Shown here: positions 13,601 through 27,821 of the stretch, piece after piece
How positions within the stretch are numbered: the first letter of the stretch is position 1
How the letters are laid out: every line of letters begins with the position of its first letter
NCBI GenBank assembly: GCA_009760855.2
Contig: WPIO01000008.1
Span: 4,062,501-4,126,500 of the forward strand
Direction: 5' to 3'
DNA: 64,000 bases
From: Cristatella mucedo
Lineage: Eukaryota; Bryozoa; Phylactolaemata; Cristatellidae
Position numbers and translations under genes: made by a program
The notes under the pieces: model-generated
What the model saw: the letters and a program-made list of their open reading frames with translations, nothing else
What the model was told of the DNA's origin: nothing
The model's database searches: none

Positions 13601-16600
13601 CCTTTGCTGCAAATGTAAAGCGCCTAGAGAGAGATTGAGTTCTCCGAGGGCGCTTTATCAAGTGCATTATTATTATTATTATAAGAACAACAGGAAAGCG
13701 ATGGCGGGACCGCAGCAGCTGCAAGTGTGCAAGTTGCATCGTGTGCCTAGGCAATGTGAGCTTTGTTGTCAAGGAATCGGGACACCGGGGTGCTTGCTCG
13801 TGCAAGCTCACACACAAGCTGGGGGAGGGGTGGTTACACACCTGCTGATGCCCGAGGAGTAAGTAAGTATATTGGCTGACATGTATGTAATCATCTTCTA
13901 GGATTCCTGCTATCAGCTTAAGGCGGTCCTTGCATCTTTTGCAGTCTGAGTCTTTTGCTTTTTGCAGTTCCGGAGGCCGTTACAGCTTCGGAGACCGTGT
14001 CGTTGATGGCATGTACTTACATATCAATTCGGTAGTTGTCAGTTTCACGTCTCGTGCCTTCAAGGCTGAGTTGCAGGTGAGGTGGACTGATCCGGATGTG
14101 GGTGTAGACTTTCTATGCTGCACTTGCACCTCGTTAACTCACACAGGGTACCGACAAACAGCCCTTCCCCTTACGATTATGGCTGGGAAGGCTGGCAGCG
14201 TATCCGGTCTCAGGCAGGCGAGCGATCGAGACGGTTGTCTGCCACGTGGCTGCTCTAGATGTTACCCGTCACGGCACGTACAGGACGTGTTTCTGCTTGT
14301 CATTATTCCACTAACTCAAATCTCTCAGATGGTCTATTCGGTGGTCCTGATAGCCTAGTTATATAAATCATCCCGTCGTAAATGCTGTCCATTGTTCGGC
14401 TCTCACACTGGGATATGACGTGGTCCTTGTGCCTGTGCTCGTGAGAAGGAACCCTCGAAGCATATTGTTGAGGGCTGGCCTGCCCCAGTGCATGTCCTAA
14501 TTAGAAGACTGAATTTGTAAACATTTTGTCAGAAAGTCGGCTGCGATGTGAATGAGAGTGTAAACGGCGCCATCGATTGGTCGCATGGAAAGAAGTGTCG
14601 GCCGATGAAAGGCCGAGTCGCTCGACCGGTAATCAAAGGTTTCCGGATCCTAATCGTGGACTGATCTTTTTCCGTGATTCTAGTCATCCGGCGAACCGTC
14701 TGCCTTTTGCCCCTAGGGTACTTTCAAGTAGTAAAGGACAACTAAACTAACCGGGACAGAGCTAGGGCTGTGAGGAACGAGTGCGCCTTTAGCTTGCTTT
14801 AAAAATAATGTCAACTCAGAGGATTTCGTGATGTCTCGCTAGATCAGGAACTGAAGGAATGGTTTTTTAAGTATCTTAGGTTGGTTGGAGGCGACCTGCT
14901 TAGTGGGTCGGAGGCACATATGCCAAGCCTGGGGAGCAAGTATTTCAGATAGGTATGCCGGATCAAAAGAAGGAAGGGGCTGAAAGTGAAAGACTGAACC
15001 GTGAAGTTTGTAAGCTCAGCTGTCGCGATAAGTTAATGAGTTTAGCAGGCGAGTTTTTTATCCAGGCTACAAGGCTGATTGCCTCCGGCGTGTGAGCGTG
15101 AGCTATCGCTAGCAAGTGATGCTCTATCGCACGTGAGGTGGGTCTCTCGCACTGCATCCGCGATCGTTGCGTCAATGTTAATTCTTGCACCGACACTTGC
15201 AGATATCTAGGATTATTGTACAGAGCAAAACGCCGACGTGGCGCGAAGCGACCGACCTACGTCACACGAGGATTAGCGAGAAGCATCGGGACCTGCTGCT
15301 CACCTTTAAGGAGGTGGAGTGGCAGACAATTCGACTTGAGGCAAACTGTATGGTACAGGAGAGCCGTGCCGCCGTCAGCGCACCTCTGCGATTTATAGCC
15401 AATCAGGCCAAAGTGCGCATCAGCATTAAGAAGCGCTACTCGGGTAAGCCTCGGGCAAGTTCGAAGTGGGTTGGAAGCTTCCAGCAAGCTCGAAATGAGT
15501 TGAATGCAGTCGTGCTTGAGTTTGACCTGATGCATGGCCTGCATTTGGACGTCTGTGTGTAGCATAACATGTAATTCATTTGCATAGTGCCCTCAGAGAA
15601 TTGAATCCCTATCTAGGTAAGGTGGTTGCTTTTCACGACCTCTGCCCGAGGTCGCAGGTTCGATTCTTGTGGTGGGCGATCCTTTATCGCCACTGCAAGC
15701 GGTGGTGATAGCCGTCAAGGCTCTTCTGTCGCTATTTAAAAGGGGGCTATTAAATCAGCTAGTATTTTTTTATCTAAGCGCTTTGCATGTGTTGCAGGGC
15801 TTGAGCCCACGACATCGGTCACCAAAGGTGAGCACCCTAACCCCTGGACCCAACCAGGGCGGCATGCAGTGATGTGCATGTGTCAGAGCCATCTGGCCAG
15901 TCCATGAGCTGTAGCTCTGTAGTACCGATGGAAGTCGAAGAGCTAGAGAGCGAACAGGAGGGTGGGTTTGTAGTCCTCGCGATTACCTCTGACACCGGTG
16001 TCCAAAGTCGTGCCAACTCACTCATTTTAACAGGCTGCAGTGACCGTCCATGACAATTGGTAGTTTGCGAATCGACGGAAAGTACGATTTGTCAACCTAG
16101 TTCCATGCTTTTTTTAAGTAAAGCTATGCAGGCATTCTGCAAGTGGGATCTCATTAATTCGGATACTTCGATGCTGGCTCGTCACAAGATTTCCGTGGTG
16201 CCGAGCATCGAGGTCTATCTGTGTGTGTAATGCCAGACCGATTAGAGCATCTTCTCACTCACTCCATTGCGTTCATGCCTGGGTTAGTGGTATTGTTGAC
16301 AGTTTGCTCAGTCCGAATGCTGTTGCTGACTTTTAGGGTACCCGGAGGGAGGCACCTTTGCAGGCTGGCGTTGTTTGGCGCTTGGGCCGCTGTCTTGTTG
16401 CAGCTTTGAGAAACTACGACTTGCTGCATGCGCGCGACATTGTTGGCTTGCTGCATATGTAGCAAAGCCGGAAAATAACGACGCGATCTTATGTAGGATC
16501 TTCTGTGTGGACGTGATTTTAAACGCGATCTTCCACGATCGTCGTTGGTTGGGGGTTAGGTTGGTGATTGGGTGCGGTGGGGTTGGGTGGTGGCTCGGAG

Positions 16601-17438
16601 CCTAACGATTGCATCAATCGATCTCGGGAGGATCGTTGCCAGGAAGAAGCCAATGCCTGCTGCTTGGGTGATCTTGTTCGGATGCGGCAGGTAGAGATTG
16701 CCAAGTCGCGTGGAGCAGCCTGCTAGGCGGAGCATTGTAATAAGCCACTCTTCCTCCTCCCTCAGATCCGGCATCTGTGCTCCGACCAGCTGCAAAGTGG
16801 GAGCAGATGACTTTTGTGTACGCACGTGAAAAATAAAGCTCGCACGATAGATTGCCGTTAGCAGTCCTTCGGGAAGCATGCCACGTCGATTGAGAAAATC
16901 CGAGGAGGCAGAGCATCCAGCGGAAATGGTGGAAAAGCACTCCGCTTGCCATCTGACGGCCATGAGGTCGTCTGGAAAGTCGCTACAGCTGGATTCGCGT
17001 TGTTTCTAGATTGTTCCGTTGTGGCGAGCAAAGTGCAGCTGCTCATGGATGACCTGCTCTGGGTGCTCACAGACTCGCAGATGAAGGCTGCGTTTGTGTT
17101 TGTCAAGCACTTAAAAGGAAACATCGACAAGGCCGCCGACCAAACGAAGCAACTGGCCGACCGGCTGCTGCAGGTTGGAGCTGCCGCCGCCGTGCGTTTC
17201 AGTTTCGTTTGAGCTGCCGATGAGAGCAAAGAGAGCAGACGACCTGCACGCTTGCTTGCATTCTAGTCGTTTCACTTTTCCGTCGGCAGAAGGAACGTCA
17301 GTCGCAGGCTGCGAAGCCTGCTCTCGCCTCACCCAACACAGTTCTCTTTAACAAGTTTGACATTCAAGAATCGTCATTTCACTTTCAGTCGAGCCGCATA
17401 GATTTTCACGTCTGCGACGATATCAATAGCGTCGGTGC

Positions 17439-17518
<80 letters not shown>

Positions 17519-20500
17519 CAGCGCTCACGCTCGCCGCAGCTCGATCTCGCTCCTGCGTGATGCTTGCTTCCCGCATGTCGATGTGGTGGGGGAGGCAGGC
17601 GGCGAAGCTGCGCTCGTCGTTGTCACACCGGGTGTCTTTTTCAGATCCCAACCGGAAGCGACAGGTGGACGGAGGCGCTTTGGGCATAGCACTTATGAAA
17701 TTGTGCATCGATCACTATCCCATCAGAGCTGCAGGTGAGCATGTGCTGCGAGAGTCTGTCGTGTCTGCGAGGGATTTTTGCACCGCTGCTTGCCTGCAAG
17801 TGCTGCTGCGCTACGGCCCCGGCCTGCCTGCCTGCCTGCCTGTCGAGCCGAGCCATCCTCGCTTGGTGGCCGGTCCCGGTAGTCTTTGGTCGCGCATTTA
17901 AGCATGCTTGAGCTCGTCTGTCACAACGGGCAAGTTTGCGTAAATCTCGGTTCCTGGTTTAGAGGTTGCCGCTTCAAGTCCAGTCGACGATCTGATAATA
18001 ATAATAATGATAATGCTTACTGATTTATTAAAAATTTGAATATGTGTGCACATTCACCGGTGGAGCCCTGTCCCGCCGGGGTGGCAGATGCTACCCAAGA
18101 CTCCCGCTTCAGGAATAGGGGCCCACACGGCTTCCAGGCCGGAGATGGCATCCAACCGAGACACCAAGCAGCCACAATGCCGTCAATTCAGCCCGAGAAA
18201 TGTCGAGGTTCGCCTGGCAGGCTTCATTATCTGGCCACCAGCTACCGAGGGCACCGACCGCAAAGGGCCTCACAACCGATATCCGGTAGCCAGCGGTCAA
18301 GAGAGACCGGGCTATGGCCTCGTACTTCTCAATCTTGTTCCGGGCCGCCACTGCCACCAGGCCATCTGTGCTGCTGTCAAATGGCAGCGTAAAGCCGACG
18401 ATTACCGAGTCGGTGCCGACATTCGTATAGGGCATTAAAGAGAACTAAATCTCTTTCTAAGCACTTCTATCGAGCTGTTCGAGTTGCTTTCGAGCCTTGC
18501 ACATTTATTCATTCGTTCCTTGTTTGGCAGTTCGATCGCTGTCTATTGCGATGGGTCTCCTGGAGGAGGCAACTCCTGCAGAGTTTTTTTGTCCTAGCAC
18601 CGCTATATTCTTTTGGGGGTGCTTAGCGCCTGAGAAATATGGCTGGCAGTTATCGGGCAAACTTTTTTGGACCAGCCTGCAGTTACGTTTCTGCCAGACG
18701 ACAGGGAGGGGGACAGGAGTGTGCGTCATTACTGCCCGTCGTGCAGTGGCGCCCTTCCGACGACTTGCTGCAACGGAAGACTGCGCCCCTGAGAGGCCTG
18801 TGCGATTCCTGTGGAAAGCGTTCCTCACTTGCCGCTGTCGACGCCCACTGGGCGAGGCGTGAGCACGTGCCTCTCGTCGCCGCGCCACCATAGCCAGAGA
18901 GCTGAGCTCGCTCCCGACCGGATTTCTGTTTGCTCGGCAGCTGCTGCCGCCGTCGCACGGCCCTCTGCCGCTTGTCCGCTCCAGGTTCGAGTCGGCAGCA
19001 CTGGCCCGGCTACGACGACTCCATGGCCAAGAGAGACATCTGGGCGCAGAGGCTGCTGGGAGCGTATGGTGACGTGCTGAAGCGGCATCAGCAGCAGCAG
19101 CAGAAGCAGGCGAGGGCACCCAGAGGTGCCGGCGTCGGCGCTCCGGCGGCTGCGGCTGCTTCGTCCGGTGCACCGACGACGACGGCCGCTGGCGCCGCAG
19201 GCTCAGGGGCCTACTCGAACCTGATCGAGCGCTCGATCGTTGTGCGCCTCGAGGATCTGTTCGTGACCAGTGTGTCGCTGGAGAGACTGGACGAGCGGCG
19301 GCCAAAGAAGCTGCTGTCGTCCGACAAGAAGGCGCTGCTGCTGCCCAAGGACATGTCCACCGTGCACTTCGAGTACACCGAGTACTTCTTTGCCAAGGAC
19401 GCCGGCTCTCCAGGTGGGCGCGGTCGTGTTATTTTCGGCTTCGGGATGGCTTTGCCGCCACTTCGACGTCGTCGTCATCGTCTTGGTCGTGCAGCGCCGA
19501 CGTTGCATGCCGTGCCGGCTGCGACCGATCGCATAGGGTGCTTGAGTTTGTGTCGCCGGAGGCGTCTGGCACGTGCCGGCGAGGGAGCGAACAACAAAAC
19601 TGCTTGCCGCCACCTCTGTGCTTGTGCGCAGCCGCAGCCGTGCTCATGCCTGCACTTTGCGTGTTCGCAAAAGAGGCCACCATTGCTGCAGAGCTTCTCT
19701 GGAGCAACGGCAGGTTCGCATGGCGTGCGGCTGCGGTAGGTGCATTAGGCTCGCGGCTCGTTCGATCTGACTTTTTCTTATATTTTGACCTGGCCCGGAT
19801 GGCTGACTAGATAGACCGGTAGGCAGGGTGCAGATGGAGGAGGCCAGGCCGCCTCAAGACGATGGCTGCCGCCAGTCTCGAACGTCATGCTACGATAGGC
19901 CGACACTGACCGTGGGGGAAATAGCCAGCCAGTTTCCGATTAGCCGATTAGCAACGGCTGAGCAGTTTTTTCGCGAGTGCTGAACATGCCACCTCCTCCA
20001 CCGATGCTTGTAGTTCGTACGCAGGAGAATTACTCGCTATTTTGGCCGGCGATTCTGCCAGACACACCCCTGCTACGGCGGGCTGAGCCCCTTAGCAGCT
20101 GCAAGCAGTGCAAATGGAGGCTGCCGCAAGAACGCACCAGTTCGAGCTTGAAGAAAGCACGTGACCTCGCCCCACAGGCAGCCTTACAGGAGAGCAGTGG
20201 CGAATTCCAGCTGTAACCCCATCCAAGCCACCGGCTGCAGGCAGTTGCACAACCTAGCGTGAGTTCGGCCATACTTGAGTAGCTTTGTCATGTTAACAGC
20301 GTAGCCAAGCTCGGCTCAACTAGATTGAGTAGAATTCGGTTTAGGCCGTTTCTCCTCCACGTTTTACGGGCTCATCAGCTGCCCACCGATTGGCGACACG
20401 ACCGCCCGTTTCGTGAGATAGCGTGTCTCCTTCTCCATCTTCTGCCTTGCTCTTCGACCGCACATGGATAGGTGTGTGTGATGAGAGTATACATTCGGCT

Positions 20501-23500
20501 GCTTGCTAAGTCATGTCTGTGCTGTCTTTTCACTGGCTCTGCAGCCACGGTAGCCTGGCTCGGCTATACCAAATGTGAAAGTGCAACGTGCTGCGCAGTT
20601 TGTAGCAATGTAGCCAGAACTGTCCGTACAACTAACGCGGATTTATGGATATCCAATTCTGGGCTGCACCAGACCGTAAACCTTTATGCAGCTGGTGCAG
20701 TGAAACAGTCCGGATTGTTTCCCCAAATTTACTCGTGATTCCTCTTCCTGCCGGGCCGGCGTGGCTTCCATCAAGATGGCAGCACTGCTCTCAGCTTGCA
20801 CTATGAGCCTTGTATGGTGTATTGCAGTGTGTTACCTGATTTGACGGATTGCATTTGGCTAGTCTGTTAATTAGCTAGTTGTTGTCTGGAGGTCTGCTTT
20901 GTTATGCACACTCTGCTTTCATGATTTTGTTGAGCTGGGAGTGCTGCATTAGTTATGTGTCTTTAATGCCTCAGCGTTGTCGTAAGATGGCATTCAGTGC
21001 TAATAATATTAATAAAATGATAATAGATATAATACATTTATTTAGCTTTCAAGTTGAACCGTATCTGTGTCTATGCATATCACATAGCGATGCGAGTCCT
21101 ACTGTTGGCTGCATTTATGAAATCGGCCGGTCCTTGTCGAAAGTGTCTCGTGGCCAGCGGTGTCCCGTTCACCGGAGTTCATGCTGTGGATTCGCCGTGT
21201 GCGCCACCGTGCACTGCCTGCCGTGCTAATGTGAAGTAGAGGTTAGCTCTTCCAAGGCCCTCATACGTATAGTGGCATTAATGGCCATCGTTTCCACTTG
21301 CAGTGGGCAATAAAGGATCGCTCATTGCAGGACTCAACCCTCGGGTCGTGGAGTGTGAGGGCCACCTGCGCATTCCCACCAGTGCTTCAGCTTCAGTCCC
21401 TTCCAGTGCTTGTGCTTCAGCAGCGCTTCGTGCGACAACTCTAGTGCTTGCAGGGTGCATGTCACGTGCCGCTTGCTCACAGTCTGTCACGTGCCACTAG
21501 CTTGCCCGAGCAATGCGTCGCTGAACTTGCCGTTGCAGTGCCCCCGCCGAACGTGTTCATCCTGGTGAATCCCATTGTACTGACAGTAGACGTCATGACG
21601 ATTCTGTGGCTCAACTCGTTTGCGCTAAGCCTTCTGCGTGACGTGGTAAGAGGCTCGCCGCTCTTGGCAGGGTTTCCACGCTTCGCTTATCGAGAACAGC
21701 TGCTTGCATAGGCAATATCCTATGTGATCACGTGTGTGTGTGTGGGTGTGTGTGTGTGTGTTGTGGACGAATGATCCCCACATTGGGATAGCATACCGAT
21801 CGGCCTGGCGACGTACCCGGTGCTGCTGAGCTGAACCGGGCTCTGCTGGCCTGTGGGGGAGGGGGCCCGATGGCCTCCCTCCCCCACAGGCCATTAGCAA
21901 GCCGCATCCCCACTGGCAGGACCGTTGCAGGATCGTTGCCAGAAAAGTCCGTCGTCCTAGAAGTTGCTTTCCGCCCAATCTGCCCAACCGATGCAGCCCT
22001 TGTGCTAAGCAAAAAAGCCCCCCCCCCCCGAGTAACAGAGCACCTGTTCGGTCACTGTGTGCAGGCGAGGGTGACACGTTTTGTGAGAGCCTTGCTTTCT
22101 GCCGCTGCTACTGAGCTCAGGCGTTTTGCCTCCCGTTAGATTGGCAGATTAGTTGTTCGAGCTCTCCTAGACGTTTTTCAATATGCCCAGAGCATTGTAT
22201 ATTTTTCACAGTCGCTGTGCACTGGTGGCTGGCAGGATTTTTGGAACATTCGTCATTTGGCATTGCTCATGCGGTCAACATTGGCTTTCTGTACTGAGCC
22301 AAGCCTGACTGAGCTCTCCGTTCGAGCATGGACCGTCAGCTGTAGCCGTGGCTGCTGCATGCTACGAGTACCTGGTAATCTAGTCGGGCTCAGTAGCAAC
22401 GTATTGTATATGTTGCTCACGTCTCCTGCTTGCTTGCGTGCCTGTTGCTCGGCTCTGCAGCCACCCTCTGTGCAAGCACCGTCTGCCGCTTTTCGAACGA
22501 CCCCCCCCCCCCCCCCCGTAGCTCATTCAAGCGCACGTGACGTCTCGGTGATTCTTGCTCGTGATTCATCTCGTCGTCGTTCGGTGCTGGCTCCGATTGT
22601 AGCATGCGTGAATGCGCTCCCGAGTTCTCTTTCGTGCTACTGCGTGTCCCTCGGGGCTGGCTGCAGGTGCAATGGAGCCCCAAAAAAAAGTGCAGCAGGC
22701 AGCGTGCGTGCAGAGCGAGTGCGCCGTGCACCCTCCTAGCAGCAGCAGTAACAGCTGGCCATCGCGGCTGCAGGAGCAGTCGTCGCAGCCGCTGGTGCTG
22801 CAGCTGCTGCTGCTGCGTCCCCTGTAGGAGGCCATCGTGCAAGAGCTGAGCGTCCACGAGGAGACGAAGGAAAGCAATGCCGCAGCAGCAGCCGCCGCCC
22901 CACTCGTCAAGCTGGAGATGCTCATGCCCAAGGTGAGGGCAGGAAGTGAGGCGTCCCAGTGAGGCATCCTTGACCTGCAGCTTTTACTTGGCAGCAGCGA
23001 GCAGCCTGGGAGGAAGCTGGGCCCAGGCTATACGTAGAATTGGATGTATCTGCTCATGTGATCTTTTGTTGATGCCGACTGTAAATGCACGTTACCTACC
23101 CAGGCCATGAGATCTATGCATATTTCGTTTTAACCGTGGCTTTGTGTAATGTTCCGTCCGACATAGTGACTGTGATGCACCTCCGTGTCAGATAATTATC
23201 TGACACGGAGGCCACATTGTAATGTGGGAAGTGTCAACTGTGCTTGCATTAGTGGGTGATCAGTCGATTGAAACCGTGCATAGCCTCAGGGTCAGGCCTG
23301 AGATCAGACATCAGATATGTTCTGTCGTACTTTGGCTCCGTGCTATCCCCTCTTGAACAGCGGTCACTTGCCGCTGCACGTCGGAGCACGATGAGGACTG
23401 AGAGGAGGACTGAGGGCCGGAGAGGAGGCTGGTTGGTCGACCGTTTGTTTTTGCTTACAGCGTTGTAAATGTTTTGGGCTTACATTACAGACGGAGTAAG

Positions 23501-26305
23501 ACAACTTGTGCATTTGCACTTTGAGAGGGCTGGTGTAGTTACAGTCTGAGGAGGGCTGATACAGTTATGCTGGGGGGGGGAGGGCCTCATGCAGTTACAC
23601 TGAGGGCTGATGCAGTTACACTGGGGGAAGTGGCTTGGTGCAGTTACACACAGGGATGTGGGGCTGACCGTTCTCATCACTGAAAGCTTTGCCGCTCTCA
23701 GGTCTGTTGACTGCTTGCTGCTACTTTGTCTTGTAAACTACTCGCAGTTTGCTTTCATGACGGACGCCTCTGTTGCCGCCTCACTCTTGCTTACTCACTC
23801 TTGCTTACTCACTCTGCCACAGGTTGTCTTGCCGGCCTTTTTCCGGCAGCCGAGCCCGGCCGCAGCCCAGCCGCAGCCTGGCTTCGGTGGTGCACCGACG
23901 TCTGCCTATGCTGGCCAGCCTACGAGAACCGCGGACGGCGGCGGTGGCGGATCGCCCACTGCTCTGCAGCTGCAGATCTCTCTGCTCATCATAACCAACG
24001 CCTTCTCATCGGATGCACCGGCCGACAGCGTAGCCAGTGCTGGCCAGCGCCCCAAGCGCGACGCGACCGACGGTGTATTGCCACGCCCCGACGGAGCTGC
24101 AGAGCTGGCCGCCTCGTACGGTGACCTTCACCTGGTCGCTCGCTCCGGTGGATTTCCGTGCGGCCCGGCCGATGCGCTGTTGCTGCGCCGCGAGCTGTGG
24201 GACTGCATCGTCGGCGAAGCGCGATCGGCGAGCGCTCCCGCTAGCCTTAGCTCGGCGCAGCCTCCGAGCGGCGGCGCGAGGCTGTGGCTGCTCTCCGTCG
24301 ATCAGGCATGGCTCGAGTTTACCGTCGGCGTGCCGGGCAGCGCGGGCGGCCGCCCGGCGTCGTTCGTCGAATCGGTTCCGCTCGCGGTCTGGATGTGCGT
24401 GCCGCCACCGCCGCTCGGGCTGCCCCCACTAGACGAGGCCGCCGGTTCGGTCGAGCCGGAAACTCGCCACCGCGTGGACATCCTGGTCAAGGTTGGAGCC
24501 AAGATATGCGCCCAGCTCAGCCCGGCGCAGTGTGACTTCATGCTGAAGCTCTCCGATAGCCTGCAGACGCTCAAGGACGACCTGAAGGAGGAGCTGGACG
24601 CCTACGCCTCGTCGTCGCTGACGGTGCGCCGTGCTCGAGCGCTGTCCGACGTCGTCGCTGTTCGAGCGGCGCCTCCGCCGTCTCCGCAGCAGCCAGCCGT
24701 CGTGACGCTGCTGCTGCACGTCGCCGAGGTCGAGTTCGCCGCGGTGATGCTGACTGCCGACCACGAGCCTGGAAGCGCCGCGCTTCAGCCACCGACCGTA
24801 TTGCCGTCTTCATCGTCGTCGTCCGCGTGCCTGAACGGCAGCGGCGACGACGCCGCATCAGCCTCTGCTCGAGACGTTGCATCTGCCAGAGGTAGGTGGC
24901 AGTGCATCGCTGCGCTTGCCCGGCGACCGGTACCCCGGCCCTGCCCTGCGCTCGTCGCCCCTCGTTCGCTCGAGCTCGGAGTCAGAGTGATGCCGCCAGT
25001 ACTGCTTTTTCGTTGTCAGACGGTCGCTCGGCGTGCAGCTCACCGCCAACTGCGAGAGATCAGGCGTCGCGAGTCTCGCTCATCGTGGGCTCGTACGCCG
25101 GTGATGCTGCTCCGACGACGAATGACGATGGCAGCAGTGGCTTGGCGTGGCCAGGCAACCTGAGTCACGGTGAGCGAGCACCGTGAGCCCGGCGCCTGCT
25201 GTTTAGGCGTGGTCGCTGCGCTGCATTGCCCCCCAAACGCTTTCGTTTGTGCTGCTCACCTCCGTTTGCATTCCATTCCGTTAGCATCCCATCCGTTTGT
25301 TTCCCATCGTTTGTGCTGCTCACCTCCGTTTGCAGGCGAATCGAGCTGGCCCAAGGCGGCAGTCGCGGGCACCGACTCCGACTCGGGTGCGTTCACTCAG
25401 TCGTCGCTGTCGTCGTCTCACGACTACATGGCCTTCGCCGGCGACGCCGGCAGCAGAGTCGACGGGTTGCAGCGTGTGCAGCCGCCGGAGCCGACAGCCG
25501 CGGTGACCGCCTTCACACCGTCGTCCAGCCTTTCAGGCCAGCCGACCAGGGACGGCCGTCGGCCTTCCTCGGCTGTTGCAAGCCTGGCTCCGCTAGCGCA
25601 GGCCCAGGTGAAGGTCGCCAGCTCGTTCGCTAAGGTAGACACGGTGCACGCTGGCGCGGTGAGCGTGGCAGGAAGTGCCCGTGCTTGCTTTGCATCGCTT
25701 TTCTGGCGAGAGTTACGCCTCCTGTGAGTCTCTTGCACTGTGGCCGTGGGCGTTTTTTCCAGCGACATCTGCTGCCTCGGCAAGAGTGCTTCTCCCGTGG
25801 CCTCGGCTGAACGACAGCCGCCGCCACAGCAGCGATTTGTTATCCTAAAATTGAAGCCTTGGCCCCTCCTTTCGGCTCTGCCGCCCCTGCTTGCTAGCTG
25901 TTGTCGACATGTTGTGACTACGGCCCCGCTTCGGTGTCTCCTTTTCTCTCTTCAAGTTCACGTCCAGAGTAAAAGCCGCCGCCAAGACGGCCACCGGCGG
26001 TGACGAGGACGAGGAGAGCGTCATCTCCGATTGGGACTCGCTATCGGTGAAGTCAGACGATGAAGGCGATTTTCTTTTCCTCAATCTTGATGAAGAGGCG
26101 CCCGCATTTGCCACGGGCAACCAAGCCGGCTTCATCGCCGAGGATGCGTCCGCGTCCGACCTGGACAGCGTCTGCTCGGAGCGGCAGAAGCGGCTGGTGC
26201 GGCTGTTGCGTGTTATCCCTGCGCAGAGCATATCATCCGACTTTTACTCTTGCCTATCTTGCCTGGTGTGCAGCCTGCAAGCGTGGCATGCTCATGCTTA
26301 TATAG

Positions 26306-26371
<66 letters not shown>

Positions 26372-26560
26372 TAACATTGCATATAATTTACCTGTATAGC
26401 ACCCTAAGAGAACTTAATGTCTACCCAGGCGCTTTACATATGCGGTAGTGCTCGAGCCCACGACGTCAGGTCATCAAAGGGGCACCTTTACACCCTGGTC
26501 CAAAGTCATGGTTCATTGCTAGTTCCATTTCGTCAGCACCTTGCAGCCTGTCTTGTTTTC

Positions 26561-26608
<48 letters not shown>

Positions 26609-27737
26609 TACCTGGTCGATCGATTGCACAGCACCTAAAAAGAAATGTCTACTGGACAGTGTGTGCACTAGTCAAGAGGTCAAAAGAAGTCACGGGTGCA
26701 CGAGATCTGTAGTTTTAGAGACACAATTTGAATAGCATTCAAACCACTGAAGTTTCATCTAAGACAAGCACACACGTGTGCACAAGCTTGCTCGTGTGTA
26801 CTCACCTCGGTAACACACTGCTGTCGTTGCAGCCAACCTAACGACATAGACAAGAGGCAGATTTCGAATGAAACTCGGCCGAGTCAAAGGCTCACGAGGA
26901 AGAATCGCTCACGAGAATGAATCGATTGTGTTCTTTGCCAGGTTGGCCCGTCGGCAGGCAAAGGCGCCTACGTGTAAATCTAAGGGGGTCCATGATTCTC
27001 AGACTCCATTAAGTATGGCAATCAATCAGGGTACAGTAACTCCGAGGCTCGTGATGTTGGACATAGTTTCTTCTTGGCTTTGCTCAACTTTTGAATTATA
27101 CGGCTGCTGAGCCTTGGCAGTTCGGCAAGGGCGCTTGCAATTGAAATTGAAACCCGAATGTTTGTGATTGTAATTAAAACCTAATGCTGAGGCCTATAGG
27201 TGGTGCTACTGGTCAAGTTGCAGTATCGTCCTCCTATCTGGTGCGTTTTGTCTCTAGCATGAATAACTCAAATTTTGTTGGCGAAAAATATTTCACGAGG
27301 CTTCTCGTATAAAGTCACGTGTGGCCAGCTTCCGCTTGGTCTTCGCAAGAATGCAAGCAGCCGACACTGCTCGGACCTTGCATGGACTAGCAGCACGATG
27401 CATTCGTTTGCACATAGGCAATGTTGATTATGATGGACCCCTACTATTGCATGATCTAGCAGCATAACCAAAGCCTTGAAAAAGTTGAAACTCGGTTTAG
27501 GTCTAGGCAGTGAGCCGCCTCCGACACACCCTCTCAGCATTCGTATGCTTGCCTGCATTTGGTAAGATCACGCTCTGGCTCTCTCTCCTCGGCCCAATCG
27601 TGGCCAGGCTTGCCTCGGCCATTCATCATCTATCTCATCAGTGGGCTCGGCCTGGAGGCATATTATCTGTAGCCACAGTATGTCCTCATATGGGAAATCT
27701 CCAAGATACTTTTTAGCCGGCACATTTTCTGCTTGCT

Positions 27738-27821
<84 letters not shown>

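Noticed and set aside
19203-19707. Minus-strand frames opposite BLTP3 exon 10
   Set aside because: Shadows of a GC-rich coding exon with no family match. The same applies opposite exons 13 and 20 and opposite PLCXD (60685-61461 minus).
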